Below, in pieces: positions 47,569 to 58,046 of a stretch of DNA of 64,000 nucleotides. Under the pieces are notes generated by a model, which saw only the letters and a program-made list of their open reading frames with translations, was not told the origin of the DNA and searched no databases. This DNA comes from Membranipora membranacea (Eukaryota; Bryozoa; Gymnolaemata; Cheilostomatida; Membraniporidae): positions 7,083,501-7,147,500 of the forward strand of contig OU612074.1 in NCBI GenBank assembly GCA_914767715.1. The letters run 5' to 3'. The first letter of the stretch is position 1, and each line of letters begins with the position of its first letter. A program made the translations under genes and the position numbers.

Positions 47569-48938
47569 GTGAGTGATAAGAAGGTTCTTAGAATCTAAAG
47601 GAGTGAGGACAAATTATTTCTCAAACAGCCATATCCTGTCATGCTGCTAAAACAACATTAAGTTAATATCTTATTATTTTTTTGTATTTAAAACTATTAT
47701 TCATAAGATGATCCGAATGGCATGATTCGAATTACTTGTGTTAAATGCCAAAGTCAAGTTTGTAAAGCCCATAATGATCCAACCTCCAAATATCGGCAAG
47801 GTTTATCGTAGACCTTTGATATTGATAGCAGGCTAGACACATTATTGAGGACACCAGACATAAATTTTGTCAACAATAATGTAATGCAAATTCCAAAATA
47901 TATTTTTGATGAATTAGAATCATCTATAACAACAAAAAGTTGTTCTAAAACATGAAATTTTATACTAGCATATGCTATGCTATATTCAGAAATTTGGTAA
48001 AAATATTAGAACCTTGAAAATTACATCGTTCAAAAACGAAACAGGATGTTAAATAAAACTCCATATATTTGAACATTGAAGTTCAACTCACTGATAACTT
48101 TCTATTTTGCAACAGCTTTCTGTTTCAACGCCCCATCAATTTCACAGCACTTATAATAACACTGAGCATCTTGTCGACTCCCGTGATCTTTGGTTCACCT
48201 TTCAATAACATACTTTAAACTTCCTGCTGTTTGTAGTAAAGTGTCGTAAACTTGATCTCATAATCTCCATAATATGGAGAAAATCCTAAGGAGAATGATA
48301 GTCATCAGCCAATGATGTACTACTTTAAACACTATTACTTCTCTAAATTGTTACATCAAGCTAAGCCTAGACAGTGCTAAATTTAAAGTGGCAGACAACC
48401 ACAAAAGTTATATTTTGATATTTGATGCGTAATGATGCACTCCTTCAAAATTTGGATGTCATAAATAAATATTAAATTTGAAAATTTTAATTATTTCAAT
48501 TACAGACTCTCTTCCACCATTTTATTTCAGTAACTCAAATACCCGTACTCTCCAAATGAATATATTATTGGGAAAAATTGATGTATAAAAGAATTTTTTT
48601 TCTCGAATCGAGGCAGTTTTCTTTTGTTGTGTCAATCTTAATATATAAACAGTCATCTCAGTTACAAAATCATCTAAAAGAACAATCTTATTGCTTTTAA
48701 TAACAACAAATCAGCATTCTCTTTGAGATTATAACAGCTTCTCAACCTAATTCAGTTTAATGCAGCCATGGGGTGGAGGGGCTACTGACTGCCCTGTGGT
48801 GCAGATCCAAAGCTTATACCTCGCATATCTATTGTTAAGTATGTTGCCTACTGGTGAAGGTTTATTGTATCTTGATACGTATTTAGTGGTGCCAGTGTTG
48901 TCTTCTACTTTAACAACTATATTTTACTCTTTTGACAG
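47569..48938 (+). other. Gene C intron 1
   Basis: A 1.37-kb AT-rich intron; no exon is recognised. The 48760-48978 frame is intron running into exon 2 in the wrong frame. Confidence 0.65.
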
Positions 48939-49286
48939 TGTTCAAAATGACATTACCGCCTCAAATAAGGATAAATGAAGTGGGGCCGGTTTATTACTAT
49001 GGTGTGATTTCCAGTCAAGACTACCCACATACACCAGACTACAGATATCAAATTGATGGTTTCTTGTACAAAATACCTGCATCATCTTATCTGACATTCT
49101 CGTTAATCTCTGAGGTTGGAAAAATTCCTCCTAGGAATGAGGTTTTTGTAACTGACAATGCAAAGTTCACCTCAAACCTGTCATCACCTTTCAGTCTGCA
49201 AGCTAGTGAGTCAGGCACAGTAAGAATTTATTCTAATCCCCGACTACAAGCTCCAGTTCAACCAGTTTTCCTTCTGAGATTTGAAG
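48939..49286 (+). CDS. Gene C, exon 2: second ectodomain module (CUB-like)
   Basis: A 348-base phase 1-1 exon (acceptor cttttgacag, donor G|gtaagt), 116 residues. It carries YYGVISSQDYPHTPDYRY, then SSYLTFSLISEV, and ends VFLLRFEG. It contains no cysteine: the single Cys of gene B is Ser here. It is three codons shorter than B overall, with differences concentrated in the middle. The beta-rich pattern and YxGVISSxDYP motif fit a diverged CUB domain, but this is inference. Confidence 0.84.
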
Positions 49287-49881
49287 GTAAGTGTATATTA
49301 ATGTTGTTATTCAATAAATCATCTGGATTTCCCTTTCTGAATCTTTCAAGGGTGAAATGTTATATGTAAAATAACTATTGATTATAAATATGAGCAGGGG
49401 ATATTGTAATAATACATTGATATCAACTTGTGATATGCATTAAATATCCCTAAGACAGGATCATTTGTGACTTGTGACCAACCCATCAGAAAGTACAAGC
49501 TTCTTGGTCTTTACCATGATAAAACAAAGATGTTCTAGGTAGATTTACAAATTGTTGATAGAGCAAAACAGGTTAGATATAGTGCTGAAGGTCACTGTCT
49601 TGACTGTAGAGCACAAGCAAAATAAACTACGAAATGTACACAAATTTTCAAATAAATGTTTTTTCAACTCATGTTAAAGTCTACCTAAAGACCAGGATAA
49701 TAGAGTTAGAGATTTTACCTCATGACCTGTACAAGCCCTGTAAACTGCTATGCTGTAGGGTAGGAGGAGCAACTCCGAATGAACATCTCAACATCTCAAT
49801 TACCGGTAGGCAAATATGTTGGAGTCTCACTCGTAGGCTATAGGTTGTTAGTTGAACTGTAACACTTCTTCTTCCTTTCAG
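49287..49881 (+). other. Gene C intron 2
   Basis: 595 bases; no other feature. The 49634-49843 frame has no domain. Confidence 0.65.
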
Positions 49882-50148
49882 TTGTCACTTGCGATATGAA
49901 ATCAATCCCCACTGTGGATAATGCCAAGCCAACAATCACTAAACAACCAGCAGAGGGTAAACTGATCCTACCAGGGACTGTGTCTGTCAATTATACCTGT
50001 GATGATGGTTATATACTCTACGAATCAGAACATAATAAAGCGGACTGTGAGTACAGCCATGTGGATCGAGAAGGAAGGCCAGCAGGTGATGAGACTACCC
50101 TTACTACTGCTGTGTGGAGCAGCACTGAGCAAGTCAACTGTGTAAAAC
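49882..50148 (+). CDS. Gene C, CCP1 exon
   Basis: A 267-base phase 1-1 exon (acceptor cttcctttcag, donor C|gttagt). CCP domain: VTCDMKSIPTVDNAKP, YTCDDGY, ADCEYSH, Trp in AVWSSTE and VNCVKR. It is very close to the B copy over ITKQPAEG and LILPGTVSV, so recent duplication or gene conversion is likely. A 297-base intron leads to the next CCP exon. Confidence 0.88.
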
Positions 50149-50445
50149 GTTAGTACCACTCTTTTGTGATATCAGTGAAAACTTACTACAATGGTGTACA
50201 GGTATACTAAAAAGGTTCTCTTGACCTCTGGGGTAGAGCCAAAGCTGATATGATTACCGAATTCCTACTCTCAAAATACTGTTGCCAAACATGATCTATA
50301 AATTGCCCTACCTCTTCCATTACTCCGTTACAATTGCAAATCAACTTGAGAAGAATTGTTAGGTGTGACAAAAACTAGTCAGTTTGAATATTTATATTAG
50401 CTCCAATAATAGGAATAATCAGTACATACCGTATTTTCACTTTAG

Positions 50446-50679
50446 TTGTCTCATCCTGTAACATGGATTCCCTTGTAAGTGTGGGTAATGCCAAACCAGA
50501 GATAACAACAAACCCGGTGATACCTAACCTGCCTAAGGAAACACGTGCTACTTACACTTGTAATGAAGGGTACAAGCTTAATTCAACTCAGCCCAGCTCA
50601 GTGGAATGTAAATACTCTAAAAATGAGACAAAAGCTACTGGTGTGTGGAGCAGCGCTGAGGGAATAGCATGTGTGAAGG
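50446..50679 (+). CDS. Gene C, second CCP exon, specific to gene C
   Basis: A 234-base phase 1-1 exon (acceptor ttcactttag, donor G|gtgagt) encoding 78 residues: SSCNMDSLVSVGNAKPE, YTCNEGYKL, VECKYSK, GVWSSAEG and IACVKG. It is related to CCP1 (shared NAKP.IT.. and VWSS.E motifs) rather than to CCP2a/b, so it probably arose by local duplication of the CCP1 exon within gene C. No counterpart is found in A or B. Confidence 0.85.
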
Positions 50680-51164
50680 GTGAGTGTCTAAACCTAATAA
50701 AATTCTAGTTAGTCTTCTCTGTGAAATAATATTTTTTGATGCCCAGGTCTGTCATCTAAAACTTGGCTAAAGGCCATAACTTCACACATCCACATGGATA
50801 TATTGTTTTTGTCAAAGCATTGACCTATAGGATATGTCGATCATCAATATCATTGCATTCAAAGCATAAGACATGTGTTGAATACTACTCTGAGCAAACA
50901 ACAAAACAATTTAACAATTTAATAAAACTGAACTAGAAATGCCGCGATCATAAATGCCACAAAACTTGAAGGGTGTGGATGATACACACTCGGGTTGTCG
51001 ATTGAGTTTATGATGGATGGCCAATTGGCGATGTCATTATAAGTGCGAAATAAAATGGCTGTCCTCTCCTGCCACCTATGAGGTAGACAGCCGGAGTCTC
51101 GTTGTCCTATTATGGGGCAGGACTCCCCCCACAATTATTTTCAGTGAATACAGCCATAGAATAT

Positions 51165-51870
51165 AACGTAACAAACATGTCATAATTGTGGTATATTTAT
51201 ATATATTATATAAAAATCGGGCTCCTCCCCATGCTCCCTTCTTTGCTTTTTTATCTACCCTCACCGGAATTTAAACTTGGTCTGAGATCAAACACTCCCA
51301 CCGCTCAGCCAGGCTGGGACGCTTAAGCTTGCAAATTTCAGTGCGAAATAATGCAGGTGGTTAAATTTATTGATGTAGTGGGTGTAATTAGCAATAAATA
51401 GCCGCCAAGTAGTAAATGTAAATAAAATCTGTCTTCACCGGGATGTGAACTCAGTCTTGCCTCTCGCGCAACAAGCATGTTATAATTGTGGTATATTTAT
51501 ATATAATTGTACATTGAATATAATTGTATATATTATATAACTGTATATATTATATAATAGTATATAAAATATAATTGTATATTTTATATAGTTGTTTATA
51601 ATATATAATTGTACATGACATATAATTATATATATATAAGATATATAATATATAATATATATAATTGTATGTAATCTATAATTGTATGTAATGTATAATG
51701 GTATGTAAAACAACATTGTTTGGATGTATGTATGTATGTATGTATGTATGTATGTATGTATGCCACAAAACATTTTTTCTTGAAAATTATATAGATGTCA
51801 ATAAGGTATTAAAAAAAAATCTGTCTTCACCGGGATTCGAACCGGGCCTCTCCCGCAACAAGCATGTTTT
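51165..51870 (-). repeat. tRNA-like SINE pieces with AT-rich array and ATGT microsatellite
   Basis: On the minus strand near 51333 a tRNA-like head reads tcccagcctggctgagcgg, then a diverged box B. Two further pieces, at about 51428-51480 and 51824-51865, carry caccgggattcgaac-type box B complements. The pieces are followed by related catgttataattgtggtat words, suggesting tandem duplication. An imperfect tataattgtata array fills 51490-51700, and (ATGT)n occupies about 51723-51762. Confidence 0.6.
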
Positions 51871-52499
51871 AATTATAATTTTTCTTTTTTTAAGGTTTAA
51901 TGGCACATATTAGGCAAAAAACATGTAAAAAATGTTACATGCACAGGCGCAATTGAATTTACTACACATATGTGGTTGAAGACAGGACTTTGATTCAGCC
52001 GTTTCTTCAATTTTCCAAAATAACCTTTTTTGAAGAAATTGTTATGAGGCACTGGATATGGGTTTCTTTTATTCTATATACACACGCATTTATCATAAAT
52101 TGTGGATAAGAAAGCTGTAAAATTGAAACAATTAAGCTACATTGCACATCAGTTGTCTTTATTTACTGTTACTGTATCGAAATGCGAATAATGCAGTCCC
52201 AGTCCAGATATATTTTGACACGGATTATACGATATGAAACGTTTAAACAATTATGTCGACCAAGAAAGAATGACCCTTTGATGGCAGAACTGAACTATGT
52301 TGATATGAAAGTTCAACAGGTTATTCAAAAACGCTAATTGCCTTGCCAATCAAAAGTAATGGTATTACATAATGGGGGTATATAGGGTGTCCTATAGTGT
52401 ACTGCGAGTAATAATAAGATTTCTAGTCAGAATCACATCTTGCTAAAATGAGAGAACCTAAAATGAAAATCATTCATTTCAATGTGCCTGAAAGTGATT

Positions 52500-52855
52500 C
52501 ATCTGGGTCCTGACTTGCGATATTTGCAATCCAAGTTCAATTCCCGGTGCCAAGAGTAATTCTTAAATTGATTCTGGCACCAAATTCAGACTGAGCAGGA
52601 CAAAAAATACTGAGGTCCACTGTGTGATTGTACACCAAGCACGCATTAAAAAGAACCCCCTTTGCCTCTTTGATATAAAGGGTAGCCGGGTTTCAGGTGG
52701 GTATAGGGCGCAGCATGAGATCTTTGGGTTCTTGTACCTGTACCCAAGAGAGGATAAATATCTCCGCTTCAGAGATAATGATACCACCAAAGTCATTCCG
52801 TATAGAGACTTTCTTTCCCAGGAGAACATATTAAAAGAAAAACTTCAAGAATAGA
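52500..52855 (+). repeat. SINE-family copy with an open frame
   Basis: The head contains caagttcaattcccgg (box B-like); the body shares, on this strand, the words ccactgtgtg, acccc.tttgcctctttgatat and gggtatagg with the minus-strand copies at 60250-60430 and 63120-63395. An open frame (52624-52854) crosses it by chance or descent; the 60-kb copy is also open in this stretch. It ends at an acag|gtatga donor-like site. Confidence 0.55.
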
Positions 52856-54199
52856 CAGGTATGATTAAATTATGTAACATATTATTGTGATTGATCAATT
52901 TGACTCAAATTTGTCAAAACTGAATACCTTCAATTGTACAATTAACAATTTTGTAAATAACAATAGAAAAATAAATTGTAAAAGACCTGCTTTGTTTTGT
53001 TCACATTGAAAATTGTATATTATTTTTCTTTCCGCAGGTATACGGCTTCACCCAGCATCGGCGTGTTTGACATGAACCTACATACGGACATCTCACAGCG
53101 ATCAAGTTCAAACATCCAGTGACTATTTAGATGATTTGTGAGAACCCTCCAACTATAGTAAGTGACATTTACCGTACATCAACACTATCATGGAGCAGTA
53201 TCGCTAATGGATAACTAATGGATACCTAATGGATCATGTCCCTACTGCTCTCTGATGAAATGATGACTGTGACATGAAAATAACTCTCTTGGAACAGTCT
53301 TTAGCAATAGTCCCGTATGGAGCTTATGTTGTAAAATGAGGATTTGAACTTGTTGCACTGCTCACCTTAATAATCTCTGCAGTGCATTAAATGTGAAAAG
53401 AGGACACTGAAAACACTAGATATCCATCCGTGGAATTTACTGTATATGCAGTTTATGAGCAATTCAATTAAGTGAAGTTGCTCTTCCAAGCTTATCATAC
53501 TTCGTGACTCTCCGTATAGAAATGCGAATGCAAAGGACAGCAGGCTCATCTGCTCAGTCTCTAAGGTGTCAGGCATCGGAAGTTTGATGAATTCATCCTA
53601 TAAAACTATCCAGGATCAAATTTCGCAGCATCTTTGACTATTTACAAAATGTTGAAATGGAGCTCCAGCTGCTAGCACCACCCTCTTAAAAATAAATTAG
53701 CAGTGAAGTGAAATGTGAACTGATGGATAATGCCTCTCTCTAGTTAGTGGTACTTTTTAAACTTTCTGTTACCCATCCAAAGAGCAGCAGGCTCATGTGC
53801 TCAGCTGGAAAGGCGATATGTATGATTGATAAACATTATTATTTCATGTTTCACCCTTGTGTGAGTATTTACGATTATCAACGATATATCAATTTAAAGA
53901 GTGAAGTTTAAACCAAGCTTTTTCTATGTTATGGATAATATAAAACCAATGAAACTTCTCTGTATTGAGAGAGGTGCAAACAATTAATTGAACCTTATTT
54001 TTTTCTCTCGGATTTTAACTTCATTATCAATCACTTAATTCCTACACAATTTTCACTGTTCGTGGTAAAAGGGTGTTGGAATTCGGAATTGGGGCCCATA
54101 TTGCTTGCAAAGTATGAAGACCTAATCATTTTGCTGGCATGAAACTTGTACTGCTTAAGAAATATGTGGTTTGTATCCCGCAGACCCAGGTTTCTGCAG

Positions 54200-54560
54200 T
54201 TTGTGTCAGGTTAAATTCGTTGAATTTTTCTCATAGTTCAGGGGAACGCATACTTTCAAAATTTTTAAAACATCTAGTTAACAATTATGATGGCAAATTG
54301 TCAGATTTTGGCGAGACAGGAAGAGACCGAGACAACAGCAAAATTCGAGACCGAGACATAAATCAATGCCGATAAAATTGAAAACTGCCACTTTATTCGC
54401 ATCGGCAATGATTTTTTGGTTTAAAAAAAACTGTGACAAAAACAGTTTTTATGATGAACAAAGTCTCGATATTTATCAAGAGTGACTGTCTCGACGAGAC
54501 CAGACAGTGTCTCGAGGGGGCAAGTTTCTCGAGACCAAGATCGGGACCGATACCTTGCCA
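54200..54560. repeat. GAGAC-rich inverted element
   Basis: gagaccgagac occurs twice near 54320-54360. Complementary gtctcg words recur at 54465-54520, then cgagaccaag. Between them aatgccgat and atcggcaat form a second inverted pair. It is probably a degraded transposable element; boundaries are unclear. Confidence 0.35.
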
Positions 54561-56497
54561 TCACTATTGAACATGGGTACGTAATCACACCTAACCTTGC
54601 AGAGAGAAAAGTGTTACCTGTCTTCTCGGTGCAACATTTTCAGCAGTAGTGCTATTTCTATGATAGGGTCATTTACGATGACCGTTCATTCATACTCTAA
54701 TCATTCATCTATTTCTCACAGTTTATGATATCAAGGCCCGGGGAAATAAAATGCCTATCACATACAGTACTAGAAAATAGCTACACACATGGGATATAGG
54801 CAGTGGATATAGCTGTGGTATTAGAACAATGAGGGAACTATTGAGAGCGCAAGCATCATCTGTGAGCGCAGTTGGCTAAGGATGGAAGAATGTTTGCAGA
54901 GTTTAGCATTTGAGGGTTATTGCCCAAATAATCGGATCCAAAATACACCTTATGTGACAGTCAACCCTGATATATAGATGTTAAGGGTAGCAAATTGATA
55001 TCTACTCTACATAAGGTTAATGGAATAGATCAACAGTTAGAGATAATATGGCAAAGACGAGGCTACAGATAGGCAGGACCCACCCAGAACGTCCTTAATA
55101 CCGATCAGGATTTACTTAGAACCTACTCAGTAATGACGAAGAGCCCCTATGCTGGCCTTTTGCACACATGTAACGGTAAAGTGCTCACTTAAACTTCTGC
55201 TACCACTCAGATAAATATGTGATCATCAAATTCTGTACACCTCAAAGTTGCCTATTGAGGTTCTCAGAAAGATGATCACATCACTATTTCAGCTAGATCA
55301 TTAATTTCATACCCTGATTTAGAAGATTTGTCTGAGAAAGTTGTTTGCCCATTACGTGAAAACGCTAAGATAGCAGCCTCATTAAGTAGGTCTTGAGTTT
55401 ACACACATTGAGAAAATCTTAGACATTTTAAAGTTTAACTTTTTCCTGATTCATTGTAAGGGATAGCCTTTCAAGTAGAAAGTTTGACTTTGTCCATGTG
55501 TTCATAAAAGTTTAAGTGTTCCAACTTTATCGATGAGCTGCATTGTGCAGGTCATTGATGGCGTCAAACTTCCGACAATGTGTCAAGCTATTGTGCAGAT
55601 TATCCAACAAACAGCCAATGATCAATAGTACCAAACACCAATGAATGTGCGTCACTTTGTTAGAGCCAACCTGCAGAACAAAATGTTTAGTAGTCTGGCA
55701 ATTCCCACCTCCCAAATATGATGACGCCGCGGGATAAATTGATTAAACCAAACCAACCAAACCTCCGTACACATTGACAGTCTTGTTTGAAATGAATATA
55801 GGTGGCAGTATGTTTGGCTCCACAGTTCTGTTAACTGTGGCATCATGATACTGATTAGTACCTTTACCTACAGCATCAAGTATCTCAGCTTTGAACTGCC
55901 TTTCCCCATACACATAAACCATTGGATTATTTGGAGGGAAAGTTCATATACCTGTAAACTTCATCCATTATTATTGCGTTCATGTTGTCTTTATTCAATT
56001 TTTCTGTACGATTTTTTTACGGAAAGCGATGTTTGGTTTACGTTCAAGTTACATTTCACATTTTTCATTTCCATCATTTTAAATAGTTCATAGTCTCTGG
56101 TCTAAATAAACTGCTGTATCAGGCTGAACAGCATTCAATACCACGACCTCAAACAATAATTTTTGATAAAGGATATTTTACTATCAAATCATCGATCACT
56201 ATCGAAATCACACAAATTCAAAATACTAAGAAATTGGGTTACTGCCCCAAATTTCATAACACTTCTTCAATCTAAGGTTACCATTTAATTTCTCTGGTGG
56301 CTAGGAAGTTCACAAGACTTATGAAGGGTCCGGGATCTTTGACTATACAAAATAGTTATTGAGGGTATACGCAGCTTGGAACATTCGTTTTCACATAATT
56401 ATGCAAATTTACAAGTGTAAATTTTACTTTTCTGTTTAGTCATATAAAACTTATTTTTAATTATTTGCGTTCCTGCAACTGAAGTTTCCTGATTGAG

Positions 56498-56694
56498 TTA
56501 GCTGTGGTTCTCTGCCTGACCAGTATGTAATAAATTCTAATCTCACTGGCTCAGGAGACACCTATGAATACAAGGATATGATCCCCTTTTCATGTAAAGA
56601 TGGCTATAAGCTATCTGGTGGAGGAACTGTTGAGACCCTAGAATGTCAAGCAAATAGCAAATGGAATCTTCATGATGAAATCCTATTCTACTAA
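56498..56694 (+). pseudogene. Gene C, decayed CCP2-type exon
   Basis: Opens in phase 1 after a weak acceptor (tttcctgattgag): SCGSLPDQYVINSNLTGSG, then FSCKDGY and LECQANSKW, clearly homologous to CCP2a. After the Trp it reads NLHDEILFY and stops at TAA 56692-56694, without a fourth cysteine or donor. A fragment of a further CCP start (FCTPPGQISEG) follows an acceptor-like ctgcag at 56721. Most likely a dead exon, or a terminal exon of a truncated form. Confidence 0.6.
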
Positions 56695-56873
56695 AAAGTT
56701 GCACATTTTGTTGTACTGCAGTTTGCACACCACCTGGACAAATATCAGAAGGCGCCTGTTTTATCAACTGCACTTTGATTAATCATATTTGAACAACTCA
56801 CGTTTTCATATTTAATGGCCGAACTCATTTTGAATATCTACCATGAATCAGATTCCTGAAATTTTGATTTCAG

Positions 56874-57201
56874 TGCGGTGCAATGACCTTCCAATTGAAA
56901 AAGGTTTTGATGTCATTGATCCGCCGGAGGATCAAAGATACAAAACTGCGATCATATTTCATTGCAAAAAAGGGTTCTATCTTCCTGATGGAAGCCAAAA
57001 CAATTCATTTACGTGCAATGAAGATGGAAAATGGATAGGAAATTCAACGATTTACTTAGTTTTTATTGACCTGTTTGCTTCTGCTCTTTTTTGTTCAGAT
57101 ATAGAGAGTTTGTTGGTACCTGTACTAATTACTGTTCTCCTTGTACTCACTGCTGTGATAGTTCTAATCATATCCTACAAGAAGAAACTCTTGTGCTTCA
57201 G
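56874..57201 (+). CDS. Gene C, CCP exon fused in frame to the transmembrane exon
   Basis: Acceptor ttttgatttcag, phase 1. The frame gives RCNDLPIEKGFDV, FHCKKGFYL, FTCNEDGKW and NST, then runs without a stop through YLVFIDLFASALFC into DIESLLVPVLITVLLVLTAV and the basic SYKKK, ending at a phase-2 gtatga donor at 57202. A TM acceptor (tttttgttcag) still exists at 57098, so 57099-57201 (103 bases) can act as a stand-alone TM exon. The normal CCP end, donor and most of the intron appear deleted, leaving a polypyrimidine tract that codes hydrophobic residues. TM-only splicing predicts a 458-residue protein; the fused exon predicts 533 residues. Confidence 0.75.
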
Positions 57202-57300
57202 GTATGATTATTGATGTAACTAAATATGAGTTAAATCAGTTCATTTTCAGGTTAGCTTTTCCGAAACAGTTGATAGACAATGTATTATCTCGGAAAGTAG

Positions 57301-57500
57301 GAGGTGGCTCAGTTAGTTAGAGTGCTGTTCATTCAGCATGTAACTGTTGAAGGGTTTGGGTTCGAATCTCATTGCAGTCCATTGACTACTGAGGTTCAGT
57401 TGGCCCCAAGGTGTGCTCCTACCTTCCTGCAAACTGAGCAACCTTGCGCAGATATTGCGGCCACACCACTAAGGCGCTTAAATTTCGCTACCTATGCTTT
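57301..57500 (+). repeat. tRNA-derived SINE, second family
   Basis: A head with an A box-like tggctcagttagttagag and a nearly canonical box B, ggttcgaatctc, about 50 bases later, followed by a body ending near aaggcgcttaaat. Its sequence differs from the 63-kb family. It is not a real tRNA: there is no plausible cloverleaf closure. The 74-residue frame across it is not coding. Confidence 0.65.
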
Positions 57501-57678
57501 GTTATATGGAAAGTCATATGACATCTGATTTTAATCAGCCTTTAAAGTGACAGTCTTACTAGGCCAAGTTTTGAATGGTTTTAGAGATCTCAGTCTGAAA
57601 AGTCATTAGGGCATATACAATTAAACAGCCTGTGAACCTAATTGGTAAATTGGTAAAACTGCTGCAAAGTCTGAAGCC

Positions 57679-57728
57679 TAGTGGATCATAGTGATTTATC
57701 GCCTCCCCCTGACCACTATGATCCACTA
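57679..57728. repeat. 15-bp inverted repeat
   Basis: Arms tagtggatcatagtg and cactatgatccacta around a 20-base C-rich loop; perfect pairing. Confidence 0.65.
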
Positions 57729-57982
57729 AAAACATTGCTAAAAAAAAATTTTTTAAACTAAACGCTACTGTCCACAATTTTCATTTTTTTTTATTACTTC
57801 GATTTGCCCTATGAACTCACAATATTCCAGTTACTGGGTTAATATCCCCACTTTTCTAATAGGAATGCCCCTTTAAAATTCACAAGGAATATCAATTTAG
57901 GACAATTTCCTACATTTAATTGTGAAAGGTATGCGGCTCTACCCGTATATACAGCATATCTAGTTTCTTATTATTTTTACAG

Positions 57983-58046
57983 AAGGCAGCAGAGCCAAAA
58001 GGCTGTAGTGAAATACGACCCAGATCAAGAAGTCATGACTCAATAG
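57983..58046 (+). CDS. Gene C, cytoplasmic tail (terminal exon)
   Basis: After acceptor ttatttttacag the exon completes an Arg codon, then reads RQQSQKAVVKYDPDQEVMTQ and stops at TAG (58044-58046). The tail is basic near the membrane with one tyrosine (KYDPD), unlike either the long or short tails of A and B. The TM exon's phase-2 junction is preserved, so the tail was exchanged at an existing splice boundary. No ITIM or ITAM consensus. Confidence 0.82.

Larger units (their letters stand above)
50680..56497 (+). other. Gene C large intron filled with repeats
   Basis: 5.8 kb without a supported coding exon. It contains tRNA-like SINE fragments and AT-rich arrays at 51165-51870, a SINE at 52500-52855, an inverted GAGAC-rich element near 54200-54560, and otherwise unremarkable AT-rich sequence. 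The 76-residue frame at 52624-52854 is SINE-derived. Confidence 0.6.
57202..57982 (+). other. Gene C last intron, containing a SINE
   Basis: A 781-base intron holding a tRNA-derived SINE and a 15-bp inverted repeat. Confidence 0.7.

Noticed and set aside
51820-51865. Minus-strand tRNA-like T arm (ggttcgaatccc)
   Set aside because: Only the 3' half is present and it repeats at 51430 with an AT-rich tail, so it is a SINE fragment.
52624-52854. 76-codon plus-strand open frame that looks protein-like
   Set aside because: It lies across a SINE-family repeat shared with 60250-60430 and 63120-63395; kept only as a low-interest finding.
57303-57372. Possible tRNA gene with good box A and box B
   Set aside because: The 5' and 3' ends do not pair into an acceptor stem and a SINE body follows directly.
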